A stretch of DNA of 64,000 nt from Gammaproteobacteria bacterium (GCA_024235135.1 JACKMZ010000003.1:1-64000); one strand, 5' to 3'. Shown: positions 9,011 to 17,829, counted from the stretch's first letter. The notes: a model not told the origin generated them from the letters alone. Made by a program: numbers and translations.

Positions 9011-10167
9011 CGCGAATCCTGAAGCAGGCCAAAAGCGCGTAAATAGGCGGCGCTGCTATTGGCCAAGGTATATTCGTGGACGGCCATTCGCAGTTGCGCC
9101 GGGTCGGAACGGACATCCAGCGCCGCCGCAATCGCGTGACTTAAGGCCGCTTCGTCATCCACCGGAACCAGCCTGCCGTAACGTCCACCCTGCAGAATTT
9201 CCCGTGGGCCGCTGGGGCAATCGGTGGATACCACCGGCGTACCGACCGCCAAGGCTTCCGCCAGCACATTGGGCGAACCTTCCCAATGCGAGGACAACAC
9301 GAAAAGGGCGGCGCGCGCCATGTAAGCGTAAGGGTTGTCGATGAATCCAGGCAACTGGACGGCATCGCCCACGCCGAGTTCGCCGGCCAGCTCCAGCAAG
9401 CGTTCACGCTGACGGCCTTCCCCGAGAATGAGCAGGCGGCAGGGTCGCTGAGCCCGCACTCGGGCGAAGGCGCGGATCAGCAGCGGAAAGTTCTTTTGTC
9501 GGCGCAGTCCGCCGGCGCCGAGGATAACCGGGGGTTGGTCCGGCGCCAGCCAGGGATGATCCACCGGCGCTTGCGCCTTGGCGACCATTTCCGGCAGTAC
9601 GACCGGGTTGCGCAAGACCTGCATGAAGTCGCGGGATAGGCCGGTAATTCGCGCCAAATCGTCGGCGACCCCGTGCGAGACACAGATGACGCCATCCGCC
9701 TGCGCGTACAGACGCCGCAAGGCGCGATGTTCCAGCCAACGTTTGAACGGATTGCGTTGGCGGCCGCTGAGCCGCCCGGTGATGTTGGTGCCGGCCCGCA
9801 GGAAGATTCGGGGTGGATGACTGAGGTGCCGTTTGGTTTGGACCGTCAGGCGGTCGTCCCGGCCTTTGGCGGACATCAGGATGGCGGGATGGGCCTGTCG
9901 CAGGTAGGTCAGCAATCGTTCCAGCAATTCACGCGGCTTGGCCGTGCGCAGCTCGACCAGATTGACGTGTTCCCCCAAGGTGGGCAGATAGGGAAGGTGG
10001 CGGTCCTTGACCAGGAAATCCACCGTCAGACCGAAATCCGCGAAGCCGCGCGCCAAATTGACCAGCATGTGCTCCACGCCGCCATCGCCGAACGTCGGAA
10101 TGAAAATGGCGATCCGGGGATTACCCGAGGGGATGGATGACGGGACGCCGGCGGGATGGATCGTCAT
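8992..10167 (-). CDS. GT4 glycosyltransferase, tandem paralogue C
   Basis: A 391-residue GT-B enzyme. A short Pro/Ser-rich N-terminus precedes 'IFIPTFGDGGVEHMLVNL'. The donor domain carries 'PVILGAGGLRRQKNFPLLI', 'EGSPNVLAEAL' and 'STDCPSGPREIL'. ATG 10167 begins 5 nt after the stop of paralogue D and has AAGG just upstream; a TTG at 10176 in the same frame would overlap D. It is closest in motif wording to paralogue A, suggesting these two separated more recently than B and D, to be tested by a tree. The specific sugar is unknown. Confidence 0.88.
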   Translation of the reverse strand: MTIHPAGVPSSIPSGNPRIAIFIPTFGDGGVEHMLVNLARGFADFGLTVDFLVKDRHLPYLPTLGEHVNLVELRTAKPRELLERLLTYLRQAHPAILMSAKGRDDRLTVQTKRHLSHPPRIFLRAGTNITGRLSGRQRNPFKRWLEHRALRRLYAQADGVICVSHGVADDLARITGLSRDFMQVLRNPVVLPEMVAKAQAPVDHPWLAPDQPPVILGAGGLRRQKNFPLLIRAFARVRAQRPCRLLILGEGRQRERLLELAGELGVGDAVQLPGFIDNPYAYMARAALFVLSSHWEGSPNVLAEALAVGTPVVSTDCPSGPREILQGGRYGRLVPVDDEAALSHAIAAALDVRSDPAQLRMAVHEYTLANSSAAYLRAFGLLQDSRCANPT

Positions 10168-10172
10168 GGCCT

Positions 10173-11279
10173 TCAAGCCAGGCCCATGCGGGCCAGATAA
10201 TGCTCGGCGCTGGCTTCGACCGTGAAACGCGCCGCCGCGCCGCGCAGCCAGTCAGCCGATGGAGCGCGTTCCAGGGTTTCCAGCATGGCTTGGGCCAAGG
10301 CGGGCGCGTCGCCCACCGGCACGAGCGGACCGTAGCGTCCGTCCTGCAGGATCTCCCGTGGGCCGCTGGGGCAATCGGTGGACACCACGGGCGTGCCGAC
10401 CGCCAGGGCTTCGGTCAAGGCGTTGCCCGATCCCTCCCAGGCGGAGGATGAAACGAACAGGCTGGCGCGGGCCATGTACGCGTAGGGATTATCGACGAAA
10501 CCCGGCATGTCCACGGCGTCTTGAATGCCCAATTCGGTGGCCAGGGACTTGAGAGCGGGGCCGAGTTTGCCGTCTCCCAGAATCAGCAAGCGGCTGTCGC
10601 GCCGCTGGCGGAACAGGGCGAAGGCCCGGAGCAAGGTGGGGAAATCCTTCTGCGGTTCCAAGCGGCCGACGCCAAGCACCAGAGGCGGTTGTCCTGGCTG
10701 TAGCCAGGGGTGGTCCAAGGGGGCGCGGGCTTGTTCATGCAGACGGGCGGTGACGACCGGATTGGCGATGATTGCTATACGTTCGCGGGGATAATCCAGC
10801 AACGCCGAAGCGTCATCGGCGACGCCCTGGGAAATGGCGATCAAGCCGTCGTTGAGCGGATAATACCGACGCATCAGCCGGAGATGCTTCTGTTTCTTGG
10901 CCGGTTTGAGGCTATCCAACTGATGACTGAGCTGCGTGTTCAAGGTAGCGAAAATGGGCGTGCCGGTCCGCGCCATCCACCGGGACCGCAAGGCGGCGAC
11001 ATTGACCCGGATACGCTCCGCCAACAGGGCGTCCGGGCGCTGACGGCGCAGATACCACGCCAGTCGGGGCACGGCGTAGAGGCTGTGCGAGGTACGGATG
11101 TCGATGACTCGTACCGCGGGGGACAGCGAGGCCATGTAAGGACTGTCGGTGCGGGCCGCGAGCAAGTCGACCGCGAGGCCCCGTTGGGCGAATTCGTTGA
11201 TCAAATGCACACGCATCTTGCCGATACCGCCAATAGCGAGTGAAGCGACCAGCACGGCCAGTCGTTTGGGTTGTGACAT
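10173..11279 (-). CDS. GT4 glycosyltransferase, tandem paralogue D (first of the run)
   Basis: A 368-residue GT-B enzyme, the 5' gene of the minus-strand run. 'LVASLAIGGIGKMRVHL' replaces the GGVE-type loop of its relatives. The donor domain has 'PLVLGVGRLEPQKDFPTLL', 'EGSGNALTEAL' and 'STDCPSGPREIL'. I choose ATG 11279. The frame stays open to 11327, but a TATAAT-like -10 element at 11313-11318 (minus) would place transcription start downstream of that longer start. It is divergent from the next glycosyltransferase across a ~120-210 bp promoter region. Confidence 0.88.
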   Translation of the reverse strand: MSQPKRLAVLVASLAIGGIGKMRVHLINEFAQRGLAVDLLAARTDSPYMASLSPAVRVIDIRTSHSLYAVPRLAWYLRRQRPDALLAERIRVNVAALRSRWMARTGTPIFATLNTQLSHQLDSLKPAKKQKHLRLMRRYYPLNDGLIAISQGVADDASALLDYPRERIAIIANPVVTARLHEQARAPLDHPWLQPGQPPLVLGVGRLEPQKDFPTLLRAFALFRQRRDSRLLILGDGKLGPALKSLATELGIQDAVDMPGFVDNPYAYMARASLFVSSSAWEGSGNALTEALAVGTPVVSTDCPSGPREILQDGRYGPLVPVGDAPALAQAMLETLERAPSADWLRGAAARFTVEASAEHYLARMGLA

Positions 11280-11312
11280 GCGACGGATTTCGGCAGTATT
11301 CTGAGTTCGCAG

Positions 11313-11343
11313 ATTATATCGGGTCAAAGGCCACCGTTTTCAA
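11313..11343 (-). promoter_or_regulatory. Candidate sigma-70 promoter of the glycosyltransferase run
   Basis: Read on the minus strand, TTGAAA (11338-11343) and a perfect TATAAT (11313-11318) are separated by 19 bp, slightly longer than the ideal 17. Transcription would begin near 11306, about 25 bp before ATG 11279. No operator-like repeat was seen with it. Confidence 0.4.
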
Positions 11344-11490
11344 GCCGGTGTTGAATAGCAAGTCCTCACTTAAAGTATTGGGTCAACTCATTGTATATTG
11401 CAAATCAATTGCTTGAGCGTTCGGCGACGCGATGTTTCTTCGACCCGTCCGGGAAATCGGCATCCTCCCGGACGGCGGGTTAGGTGCATC

Positions 11491-12561
11491 GTGGCCGCGT
11501 CGCTCCCCGACATCGTTTACCTGGGCCGCAGCCGTCTCCACAGACCGCGAGCCAATCTTCTGCAAACCCTGCATACCGTGGCCGGTTTCGTTCAGGAAGG
11601 CTGGACGATCCGTCTCTATCTGCCGCCCTGGCGTGGGGTCCGGATCCGTCAATTTCTGCGGGACATGGATATCGATGTGCCGCTGGACGTGCGCGGCTCG
11701 CCGCTGTTGCACCGGCGCTGGCAAGGCAAACCTTTCGTGTTCTGGCATCGCCGTCTCCTGCACGCCTGCCAAGCGGTCTACGTGCGCGCGCCGGAACTCA
11801 GTCTGCCGCTGGCGCGGGCGGGCATCCGCCATCATTTCGAAGTGCACGACACTACGCGCATGGCGAACAATCGCCAACTGGCGGCCGTCATCGAGTATCA
11901 CCGGGCCGGTGTCATTGACCAGCTGATTCCCATCAGCCAGGCCGCTCGGCAGGTCCTGATCGAGCAGGGTGCGTCGGCCGAACGCGTTCACGTCGCGCCG
12001 TCGGGCGTGGCGCTGGATCGATTTCTCGAAGTCCCGCCGCTGGACCCGGCCAGGCTGGCGCAGCCACGCTTGATTTATCTCGGTCGCATCAGCCGTAACC
12101 GGGGCCTGACGGTGTTCGAGGCGTTGGCTCGGCGTGGATATGCGTTGACCCTGATCGGCGCTTTGAGCCCCAAGGATCGAACCGCGCTGCCCGTCAATCC
12201 ACCCGTGCCGCACCGGGAGGTTCCTCGCTGCTATGGACAGGCGGAGTTGGCGCTCATGCCCTATCAGGCCGACCTGGGGCACGCCGATTCGATCAGTCCA
12301 TTGAAACTGTTCGAAGCCATGGCCGCCGGCCGGCCCGTGATCGTCAGCGATCTCGCGCCGATACGCGAGGTCGTCAGGGACGGCGAGAATGGTTTGCTGG
12401 TCAAGCCGGATGAGGTGGATGCCTGGGTCGCCGCGGTGGAGCGTTTGCGCGCCGATCCGGCATTGGCTTTACGCCTGGCGGACAAGGCCCGCCGTTTGAC
12501 CTTGGATCGCAGTTGGCGGCAACGCGCTCGCGACATTGCCCAGGCGATTGGATTGAAATAG
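11491..12561 (+). CDS. GT4 glycosyltransferase (divergent from the tandem set)
   Basis: A 356-residue group-1 glycosyltransferase. 'DIVYLGRSRLHRPRANLLQTL' resembles the N-terminal acceptor domain. The donor domain shows 'LIYLGRISRNRGLTVFEAL' and 'SPLKLFEAMAAGRPVIVSD', the E-x7-E region. GTG 11491 is preferred, with AGG 6 bp upstream, because similarity to GT4 proteins begins there. ATG 11398 in the same frame would add 31 low-complexity residues. Only 3 bp separate it from the O-antigen ligase gene, so the two form an operon and act in the same surface-glycan pathway. Confidence 0.82.
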   Translation: MAASLPDIVYLGRSRLHRPRANLLQTLHTVAGFVQEGWTIRLYLPPWRGVRIRQFLRDMDIDVPLDVRGSPLLHRRWQGKPFVFWHRRLLHACQAVYVRAPELSLPLARAGIRHHFEVHDTTRMANNRQLAAVIEYHRAGVIDQLIPISQAARQVLIEQGASAERVHVAPSGVALDRFLEVPPLDPARLAQPRLIYLGRISRNRGLTVFEALARRGYALTLIGALSPKDRTALPVNPPVPHREVPRCYGQAELALMPYQADLGHADSISPLKLFEAMAAGRPVIVSDLAPIREVVRDGENGLLVKPDEVDAWVAAVERLRADPALALRLADKARRLTLDRSWRQRARDIAQAIGLK

Positions 12562-12564
12562 TCG

Positions 12565-13866
12565 ATGAACTCGCGGATTTCCTGGTCTGGTTTTGTCGGC
12601 TTGGCCGGTTTGTACGGCTTGGCCTTGTGCGGCTGGCTGAGTACCGCCGGCGCCAACATCGGCTTGGGAATGCTGTTGTTGGGTTTCGTCGCGGATCGCC
12701 GAGCTTGGCGCGTGTTGCGACAGGAGCCGGTGGCTTGGCTGACGGTGGCCCTAGTGCTCTACTGGGTTGGTCGCGCTGCTTGGGGCGTGCTGGAGTTGCC
12801 GGTCAATCGGCACGCGCAATGGGATGCGCTGGGCGACTGGCTGTATCTCACCTTGTTCATTCCCGTGGCCTGGTGGTTGGGGGGCGATCGGCGTCGCCTC
12901 GATCGTGTCTGGCTGTTGGTGGCGACCGGCCTGATCGGCGGCATGCTGATCTATCTGATGGACCCCGAGCATTTGCAAGCATTGCTGGATGGGGAGCGCA
13001 GCGGTTTCCAACTCAGACGGCCCATCGCCTTCGGTTTATACAGTGGAACCGTGTTGTTGGGCTTGCTGATGCTCGCGCCGCGTTGCTGGGGTGATACGGG
13101 GCCGGGCAAATTCGGGCGCATCGCGCTGTGGCTGGTTGCCGTTCTCTTGTTGACTCAAGGGATGTTGGCGACCCATTCACGCGGCGCCTGGCTCGCGGCT
13201 TTGCTGATCGTCCCGTTGACCTTGGCGGTGCGTTACCGGTCCGGATTCAGTGTGCGGGTATGGCGCGCGAGTTGGCGGGCCGCCCTGCTGGCCACGCTCG
13301 CGCTCGGGGTGCTGGTCTGGATGAACGAGGGCACGATCAGCAAACGCCTGCATGAAGAACCGAAGGTCGTGCAGGCCATCGCCAGCGGCGATCTGGCCAG
13401 CGCCCCGCCTTCGTCGATCAGCTACCGACTGCGCCTGTGGATTTTCGCGTTGGAGAAATGGCGGGAACGACCGTTCATGGGTTGGGGTCCGGGCAACTCG
13501 GAGTATCTGATCGTTCACAGCGGCCGCCCGGAGATCCATTCCGCGCATATCGAATATCTCGACCACATGCACAACACTTATCTGGAATTGCTGGTCGGCT
13601 TCGGGCTGTGCGGGACACTGTTGGCCTTCGCCCTGGCGCTGCTGCTGGGCAAGGCGCTGTGCTGGTCCTGGCGCCAGGGGAAATTGCCGTCGGATTACGT
13701 CATTTTCTTAGGCGGGGCGTTCGCCTTCATGGGAGTGTGGATGTTTTTCGACTTCCGCAGCCTGCATCACGATTGGCGATTTTATTGGCTGATGCTAGCC
13801 GGCTCCAGCTATACGTTCTACCTGGGACGCCGCTTGGAGCCGCCGGCTTCGAGCACTTCCCGGTAA
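12565..13866 (+). CDS. O-antigen ligase / Wzy-type polymerase family membrane protein
   Basis: A 433-residue polytopic membrane protein with about ten to twelve hydrophobic segments. It carries the Wzy_C-type periplasmic loop, including 'HIEYLDHMHNTYLELL', where the conserved His and Asn of WaaL/Wzy ligases sit. The family transfers an undecaprenyl-linked glycan to lipid A-core (WaaL) or polymerises repeat units (Wzy); sequence alone does not separate these, but the neighbouring core-type heptosyltransferase favours ligase. Its last 49 bp overlap the convergent glycosyltransferase gene. Confidence 0.82.
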   Translation: MNSRISWSGFVGLAGLYGLALCGWLSTAGANIGLGMLLLGFVADRRAWRVLRQEPVAWLTVALVLYWVGRAAWGVLELPVNRHAQWDALGDWLYLTLFIPVAWWLGGDRRRLDRVWLLVATGLIGGMLIYLMDPEHLQALLDGERSGFQLRRPIAFGLYSGTVLLGLLMLAPRCWGDTGPGKFGRIALWLVAVLLLTQGMLATHSRGAWLAALLIVPLTLAVRYRSGFSVRVWRASWRAALLATLALGVLVWMNEGTISKRLHEEPKVVQAIASGDLASAPPSSISYRLRLWIFALEKWRERPFMGWGPGNSEYLIVHSGRPEIHSAHIEYLDHMHNTYLELLVGFGLCGTLLAFALALLLGKALCWSWRQGKLPSDYVIFLGGAFAFMGVWMFFDFRSLHHDWRFYWLMLAGSSYTFYLGRRLEPPASSTSR

Positions 13867-14927
13867 ACCCGGTAATTGCCTTCCACCATCGCGGCGATCG
13901 AGAAATCACGTACCGCGATGCGCCTCCCGGCCTGACCGAAAGCCACGGATTGAACGGGGTCGTCCAACAAACGGATGACCGCCCGCGCCAGTGCCGGTGA
14001 GTCGCCGGGCGGCACCAGCAGGCCGTTGACTTCGTCGTGCACGATTTCGGGTATGCCGCCGGTCCGGCTGGCGACAATCGGCACGGCGCAGGCGGCGGCT
14101 TGCAGCAAGGCAACGCCCAGCCCTTCCAGAGTGGCCGGATGCGCCACCAGATTCAGGCACGGGATGATGCGTTCCAAATCTTTCCGAAAGCCGGGAAACA
14201 GAATTCGCTCTTGCCATCCCCGTTGAGCGCAAAGACGTTCCATCTCGTCTCGCAGGGCGCCGGCCCCGAACAGCAAGAAGCGAACACGGGGGTGCGACCG
14301 CAAAATGGCGGGCATCGCTTCCAGCAGTAGGCGATGGCCTTTGCGCTCGATGAACTGAGCGATCATGCCCACGGCCGGTTCTTCTTCGGCCAGGGCGAAT
14401 TCCCGACGGAACCACGCCCGGTCGGCGGCGGGGCGGTAGCGTTCGACATCCACGGCGCTGGGTACGCAGGTGACCCGTTCGGGCGGCAAACCCTCGGCCA
14501 GCAACACGCCCCGGATACCTTGGGAAATGGTGACGACCCGCTGATACAAACGGTATTTCCAAGGCGCCAACCAGCGCGGTTCGGGATTGTCCACGCGGCG
14601 GCTGAGGATGGCCGGAATGCCTTCCCGCCAGGCGGCCCAGCCACCCCAAATATCGGCTCCTCGGCGGCTGTGGATATGCACGAGATCCGGCCGTTCCTGG
14701 CGCAGAATCGCGCGCAGGCGGCGGCTCAATCCGAAATCCAGATCGCCATGCCAGGGTATGGCGTACTGTTTTTCCACCAGCCCGTCGGTGGCGGCGGCAA
14801 TCGCGCCGTCTTCTGGACAGATCAGTACATGGCGGCCGGGTCGCTCACGCAAGCCCTGGAGCAGAAACAGGACTTGCAAGGCGCCGCCGTAGAGATGTCG
14901 CCCGCTTTCGATGTGCACGATTTTCAT
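13818..14927 (-). CDS. GT4 glycosyltransferase, LPS-core type
   Basis: A 369-residue GT-B enzyme beginning 'MKIVHIESGRHLYGGALQVL', a start common among LPS-core-type GT4 enzymes. Later motifs are 'VGMIAQFIERKGHRLLLEA' and 'EGLGVALLQAAACAVPIVAS', the donor-binding segment. The ATG at 14927 overlaps the stop of the heptosyltransferase gene as ATGA, which fixes this start; the longer frame to 15038 is spurious. It probably adds a sugar to the inner or outer LPS core after the heptosyltransferase (inference from context). Confidence 0.85.
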   Translation of the reverse strand: MKIVHIESGRHLYGGALQVLFLLQGLRERPGRHVLICPEDGAIAAATDGLVEKQYAIPWHGDLDFGLSRRLRAILRQERPDLVHIHSRRGADIWGGWAAWREGIPAILSRRVDNPEPRWLAPWKYRLYQRVVTISQGIRGVLLAEGLPPERVTCVPSAVDVERYRPAADRAWFRREFALAEEEPAVGMIAQFIERKGHRLLLEAMPAILRSHPRVRFLLFGAGALRDEMERLCAQRGWQERILFPGFRKDLERIIPCLNLVAHPATLEGLGVALLQAAACAVPIVASRTGGIPEIVHDEVNGLLVPPGDSPALARAVIRLLDDPVQSVAFGQAGRRIAVRDFSIAAMVEGNYRVYREVLEAGGSKRRPR

Positions 14928-15964
14928 GGCGAAGCCGCTAGCAGGCTCCGCGCGCTGTCCACGAGGTTTTCCACGGTATGCAGTTGCATGCAGGTGAAAG
15001 CGCCGTCGCAAGTGGGATGCCAGCGGCACGGTGAACACGCCAGCGGGTGGTACAGGATTCTGGCGCGTGGCGTGGCCGGGTCCAGATAGGGTCGGGTGGC
15101 GCCGAACAGCGCGAGGGTCGGCACGGCGAAGGCGATGCCCAGATGGGTGAGGCCGGTATCGACGCCGATTAACAAGCGGGCGTTACGGATCACGGCGGCC
15201 GCTTCGCCCAGGTTCGTGCGCCCTACCAGGTTGCCCAGCGCCGGATGGCCGGCGGCCGCGATACGCGCGGCGGCCTCCCGATCGCTCGGTCCTCCCAGCA
15301 AAACCGCATTCATGCCCAATCGCGTCGGCAAGGCTTGCGATAGCGCGGCCCAGCGGTCTTCGAACCAATGTTTCTGCGGGCGCGTGGTGAACGGACAGAA
15401 TACGGCATAGGGCGGCGTGATCCCTTGGGTTCGGCAGTGTCGTTCCGCGCTTTCCGCGTCGTGGGCGGCGACGGCGATGTCCATGGGAAAATTCCCGGTT
15501 TCCAGGCCCAGCGTGCGGGCCAGATGCAGGTATTCGGAACCGATGCGCCGGTCTTGGGTGGCGCGGGAAAGGACCCGCGTCATCAGGTATTGGCTGCCTT
15601 CACGGGAACCCAGGCCGATACGCTCCTTGGCGCCGGACAACCAGGCCCAGACCCCGCTTTTCAGCAGACCCTGGGCATCCAATACCAGATCGAACCGTCG
15701 TTCCCGTAGCGTTCCGATGAAATGGCGTAGCTGTTTGAACAGTTCGCGGTAGCGACGCGCTTTCCACAATTGCCGCCATTGGTTTCGCGGCCAGACGATC
15801 ACTTCGTCAAGACGTGGGTTATGGCGAAGCAGATCCTGGGACTGAGGCTCGACCAGCCAGGCGATATGGGCACCGGGCCAGGTATTGCGCAATGCCGGAA
15901 TCAGTCCCGAGGCCATGATGACATCGCCGATGGCGCTCAAGCGAATGATCAGAATGCGTTTCAT
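14924..15964 (-). CDS. Lipopolysaccharide heptosyltransferase (GT9)
   Basis: A 346-residue GT9 enzyme. 'MKRILIIRLSAIGDVIMAS' is the typical heptosyltransferase N-terminus. 'FDLVLDAQGLLKSG' is the WaaC-like segment, and 'GVDTGLTHLG' with 'PTLALFGAT' forms the ADP-heptose-binding region. It transfers heptose from ADP-heptose to the Kdo-lipid A acceptor or inner core on the cytoplasmic membrane face. The wording favours heptosyltransferase I (WaaC) over WaaF, but I do not assign a symbol. It is coupled with the downstream GT4 (ATGA overlap). The frame is open to 16249, but residues before ATG 15964 do not fit the family. Confidence 0.87.
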   Translation of the reverse strand: MKRILIIRLSAIGDVIMASGLIPALRNTWPGAHIAWLVEPQSQDLLRHNPRLDEVIVWPRNQWRQLWKARRYRELFKQLRHFIGTLRERRFDLVLDAQGLLKSGVWAWLSGAKERIGLGSREGSQYLMTRVLSRATQDRRIGSEYLHLARTLGLETGNFPMDIAVAAHDAESAERHCRTQGITPPYAVFCPFTTRPQKHWFEDRWAALSQALPTRLGMNAVLLGGPSDREAAARIAAAGHPALGNLVGRTNLGEAAAVIRNARLLIGVDTGLTHLGIAFAVPTLALFGATRPYLDPATPRARILYHPLACSPCRWHPTCDGAFTCMQLHTVENLVDSARSLLAASP

Positions 15965-16014
15965 CCTGGACTCGTGGGTGGATAGTGTTCTCGGGACGGC
16001 ATAGTCGCCGGATT

Positions 16015-17028
16015 TCAAGGTCGATTGTCGGTCGGTGGCCGACCCAATGCCAGACGGACCCACAGGGCATAGTGATCGGACCCGAGAGCGGGTCCGCGCT
16101 CGTAGCTCAGTGGGGACCAGTGCGCCGTGACCAGGACATGATCGATCGGAATGCCGATCAGGCCCAGGCCGGCTGTCGGCCAGGTCGGCGCGAGCCCGCT
16201 GGCGCGCCGCAAACCGCGTTGGGCGAGTCCGTGAAACGCCGATGACCACGGCGTTGCGTTGAAATCTCCGGCAATGAGCGTGGGCCGGTTGCTCGCTCTG
16301 GCTTGATCGGCGAAGGCGCGCAGCGCATTGTCCCGCCGGGTCCGGTAGTCAGGCGAGAAGGGTGGCATCGGGTGGAACGCGATCAACTCGATTCGCCGAT
16401 CGGGCGACTGAATCTGTGCTTCGATGTGGCCGATGCCATCCGCGTCGTGAAACACATCGACCCGTATCAACGGATGGCGGGAAAGCAGGGCCATGCCAAA
16501 GGGACCGCGTTCGGGAAACAGGCGTTGGAAAGGATACGCGGCGAGCGTGCCGAGCCCGTTTGCGTAATCGGGGGAAACTTCCAAAAGCACGGCCACATCG
16601 GGCTTTATTTTCGCCATCCAGTGAATCAAGGGTTGGGGGTCGGTATTGTCGCGGTGAACGTTGGCGCTGATCAAGGTGAAAACTTCGCCCGTCCGCGCCC
16701 CCTGGAGGGCGAGGGGCGAGGCCGTAAGCCACGGCAAGGGCAGCGCCAGAAGCCAAAGAATCGACCGGCGATTTCCGATGGCGGCCAACAGGCTCGATAA
16801 AACCAATCCACTCCAGAATATCCATTGCCAGTGACAGCACAGATCGATCGCCCAGGCTAATCGACTTGCCGAATCGGCGAGCAGAGACGTAGCCCACGGC
16901 AGCATCAGGCCCACGGCACACAATACGGCCAGGATACGCGCACGGCGAGCAATGAAGTGTTGCCATCCTGGCGGAGAAACGGGTTCTGATTCGGTGGTCG
17001 GCACGGCGATTCGGATCGGTGGCGTCAT
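16015..17028 (-). CDS. Membrane-anchored endonuclease/exonuclease/phosphatase-fold protein
   Basis: A 337-residue protein. Three hydrophobic segments in the first ~120 residues are followed by an EEP (DNase I-like) domain. Visible active-site motifs are 'ISANVHRDN', 'LLEVSPDY' (metal-binding Glu), 'GDFNATPWS' and 'GSDHYAL' (catalytic His), so the domain looks intact. Relatives include periplasmic EEP proteins of unknown substrate, sometimes encoded near LPS genes. The start could be ATG 17109, adding 27 mostly hydrophobic residues; neither start has a good ribosome-binding site. It reads in the same direction as the heptosyltransferase, 50 bp upstream of it. Confidence 0.78.
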   Translation of the reverse strand: MTPPIRIAVPTTESEPVSPPGWQHFIARRARILAVLCAVGLMLPWATSLLADSASRLAWAIDLCCHWQWIFWSGLVLSSLLAAIGNRRSILWLLALPLPWLTASPLALQGARTGEVFTLISANVHRDNTDPQPLIHWMAKIKPDVAVLLEVSPDYANGLGTLAAYPFQRLFPERGPFGMALLSRHPLIRVDVFHDADGIGHIEAQIQSPDRRIELIAFHPMPPFSPDYRTRRDNALRAFADQARASNRPTLIAGDFNATPWSSAFHGLAQRGLRRASGLAPTWPTAGLGLIGIPIDHVLVTAHWSPLSYERGPALGSDHYALWVRLALGRPPTDNRP

Positions 17029-17189
17029 GCGGATGATTAAAGTGGTTGCGATGCAGACCAGAATGATACGGTTCAGATCGACCACCGGGATGCCGACAGG
17101 AATAGCCATCGGGCAGTCGATGGTGGGTTCATCGTCCGGCCAAGCGCGTGATCCGCCGGTTTCGGCGTGTCGGGTACGGCGCTAAGCCT

Positions 17190-17284
17190 TTGAGTCGCAG
17201 ACGTTATATATTTGGTATGTAATTTGATTGAGGTGAATGATAAGAATCGGCTTAGCCCGCATAACCTGTTAGAGGCGTCTATCC
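17190..17284 (+). promoter_or_regulatory. AT-rich leader of the cysteine peptidase gene
   Basis: A ~95-bp stretch clearly richer in A/T than its surroundings, with runs such as 'gttatatatttggtatgtaat' near 17200-17222. TGGTATGTAAT could act as an extended -10 element, but no convincing -35 partner is present. It holds the only plausible promoter of the downstream single-gene unit. Confidence 0.3.
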
Positions 17285-17788
17285 ATGGCCAAGATCATTC
17301 ATAAAGTTCCCCTGGTTGCCCAACAGCATTTGAATGATTGTTGGATCGCCTCGTTCCGTATGATCGAGCGTTGGTACAACAACCTGCTGCCGACCCGGCC
17401 AACCCTCACGACCAAGAATTTGGAATCGTTGGTCGGTGGGCCGAACATGCTCAATACCGGCCATTTGCCGGCGTTCATCAAAAAAACCGGGATGTCCGAC
17501 TTCCGGAGAAATCCCACGGCGGCGGAACTGGAGAAGCTGCTGAAGGCTTACGGACCGCTTTGGTGCCCGGCCAAGGTCGGCGCGCACAGCGCCCCGACAC
17601 AAGGCCACGTCGTCGTCATCATCGGTATCGACGGCGGCGATCTGTTCTTCAACGATCCCCTTCCCGTGAAATCGGGGTTGGCCATGCAACAGTTTCCGAT
17701 CGCCGATTTTTTCGGAATGTATCTTCTTCCCGTCAGCAGTCCGTCACCTTTCCTGGTGATGCTGAAAAACTCCCGTCCGAGCCCGTAA
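17285..17788 (+). CDS. Small papain-like cysteine peptidase (C39/C70-like)
   Basis: A 167-residue single-domain protein. 'QQHLNDCWIASFRM' carries the oxyanion Gln (13/14) and the nucleophile Cys19 in the DCW context seen in AvrRpt2-type (C70) and C39-like papain-fold peptidases. 'GHVVVIIGID' gives His108, and 'FFNDP' gives Asn124/Asp125 as third residue. There is no signal peptide, transmembrane helix or fused domain, and no ABC transporter, bacteriocin or secretion gene lies nearby. Family members include bacterial effectors and bacteriocin-processing domains. This one is an orphan, so its role is open; a secreted effector or immunity-related peptidase are possibilities only. Confidence 0.72.
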   Translation: MAKIIHKVPLVAQQHLNDCWIASFRMIERWYNNLLPTRPTLTTKNLESLVGGPNMLNTGHLPAFIKKTGMSDFRRNPTAAELEKLLKAYGPLWCPAKVGAHSAPTQGHVVVIIGIDGGDLFFNDPLPVKSGLAMQQFPIADFFGMYLLPVSSPSPFLVMLKNSRPSP

Positions 17789-17829
17789 CCTGTCGGTGGA
17801 CGAGCAAAGCAATCCGCGAACGGACGACG

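Noticed and set aside
17262..17793. TAACCTGT present on both sides of the peptidase gene (17262-17269 and 17786-17793), looking like a target-site duplication or a gene-cassette recombination site
   Set aside because: An 8-bp match is expected by chance at this distance, the downstream copy overlaps the stop codon, and no paired attC-type core sites (RYYYAAC/GTTRRRY) or transposase were found.
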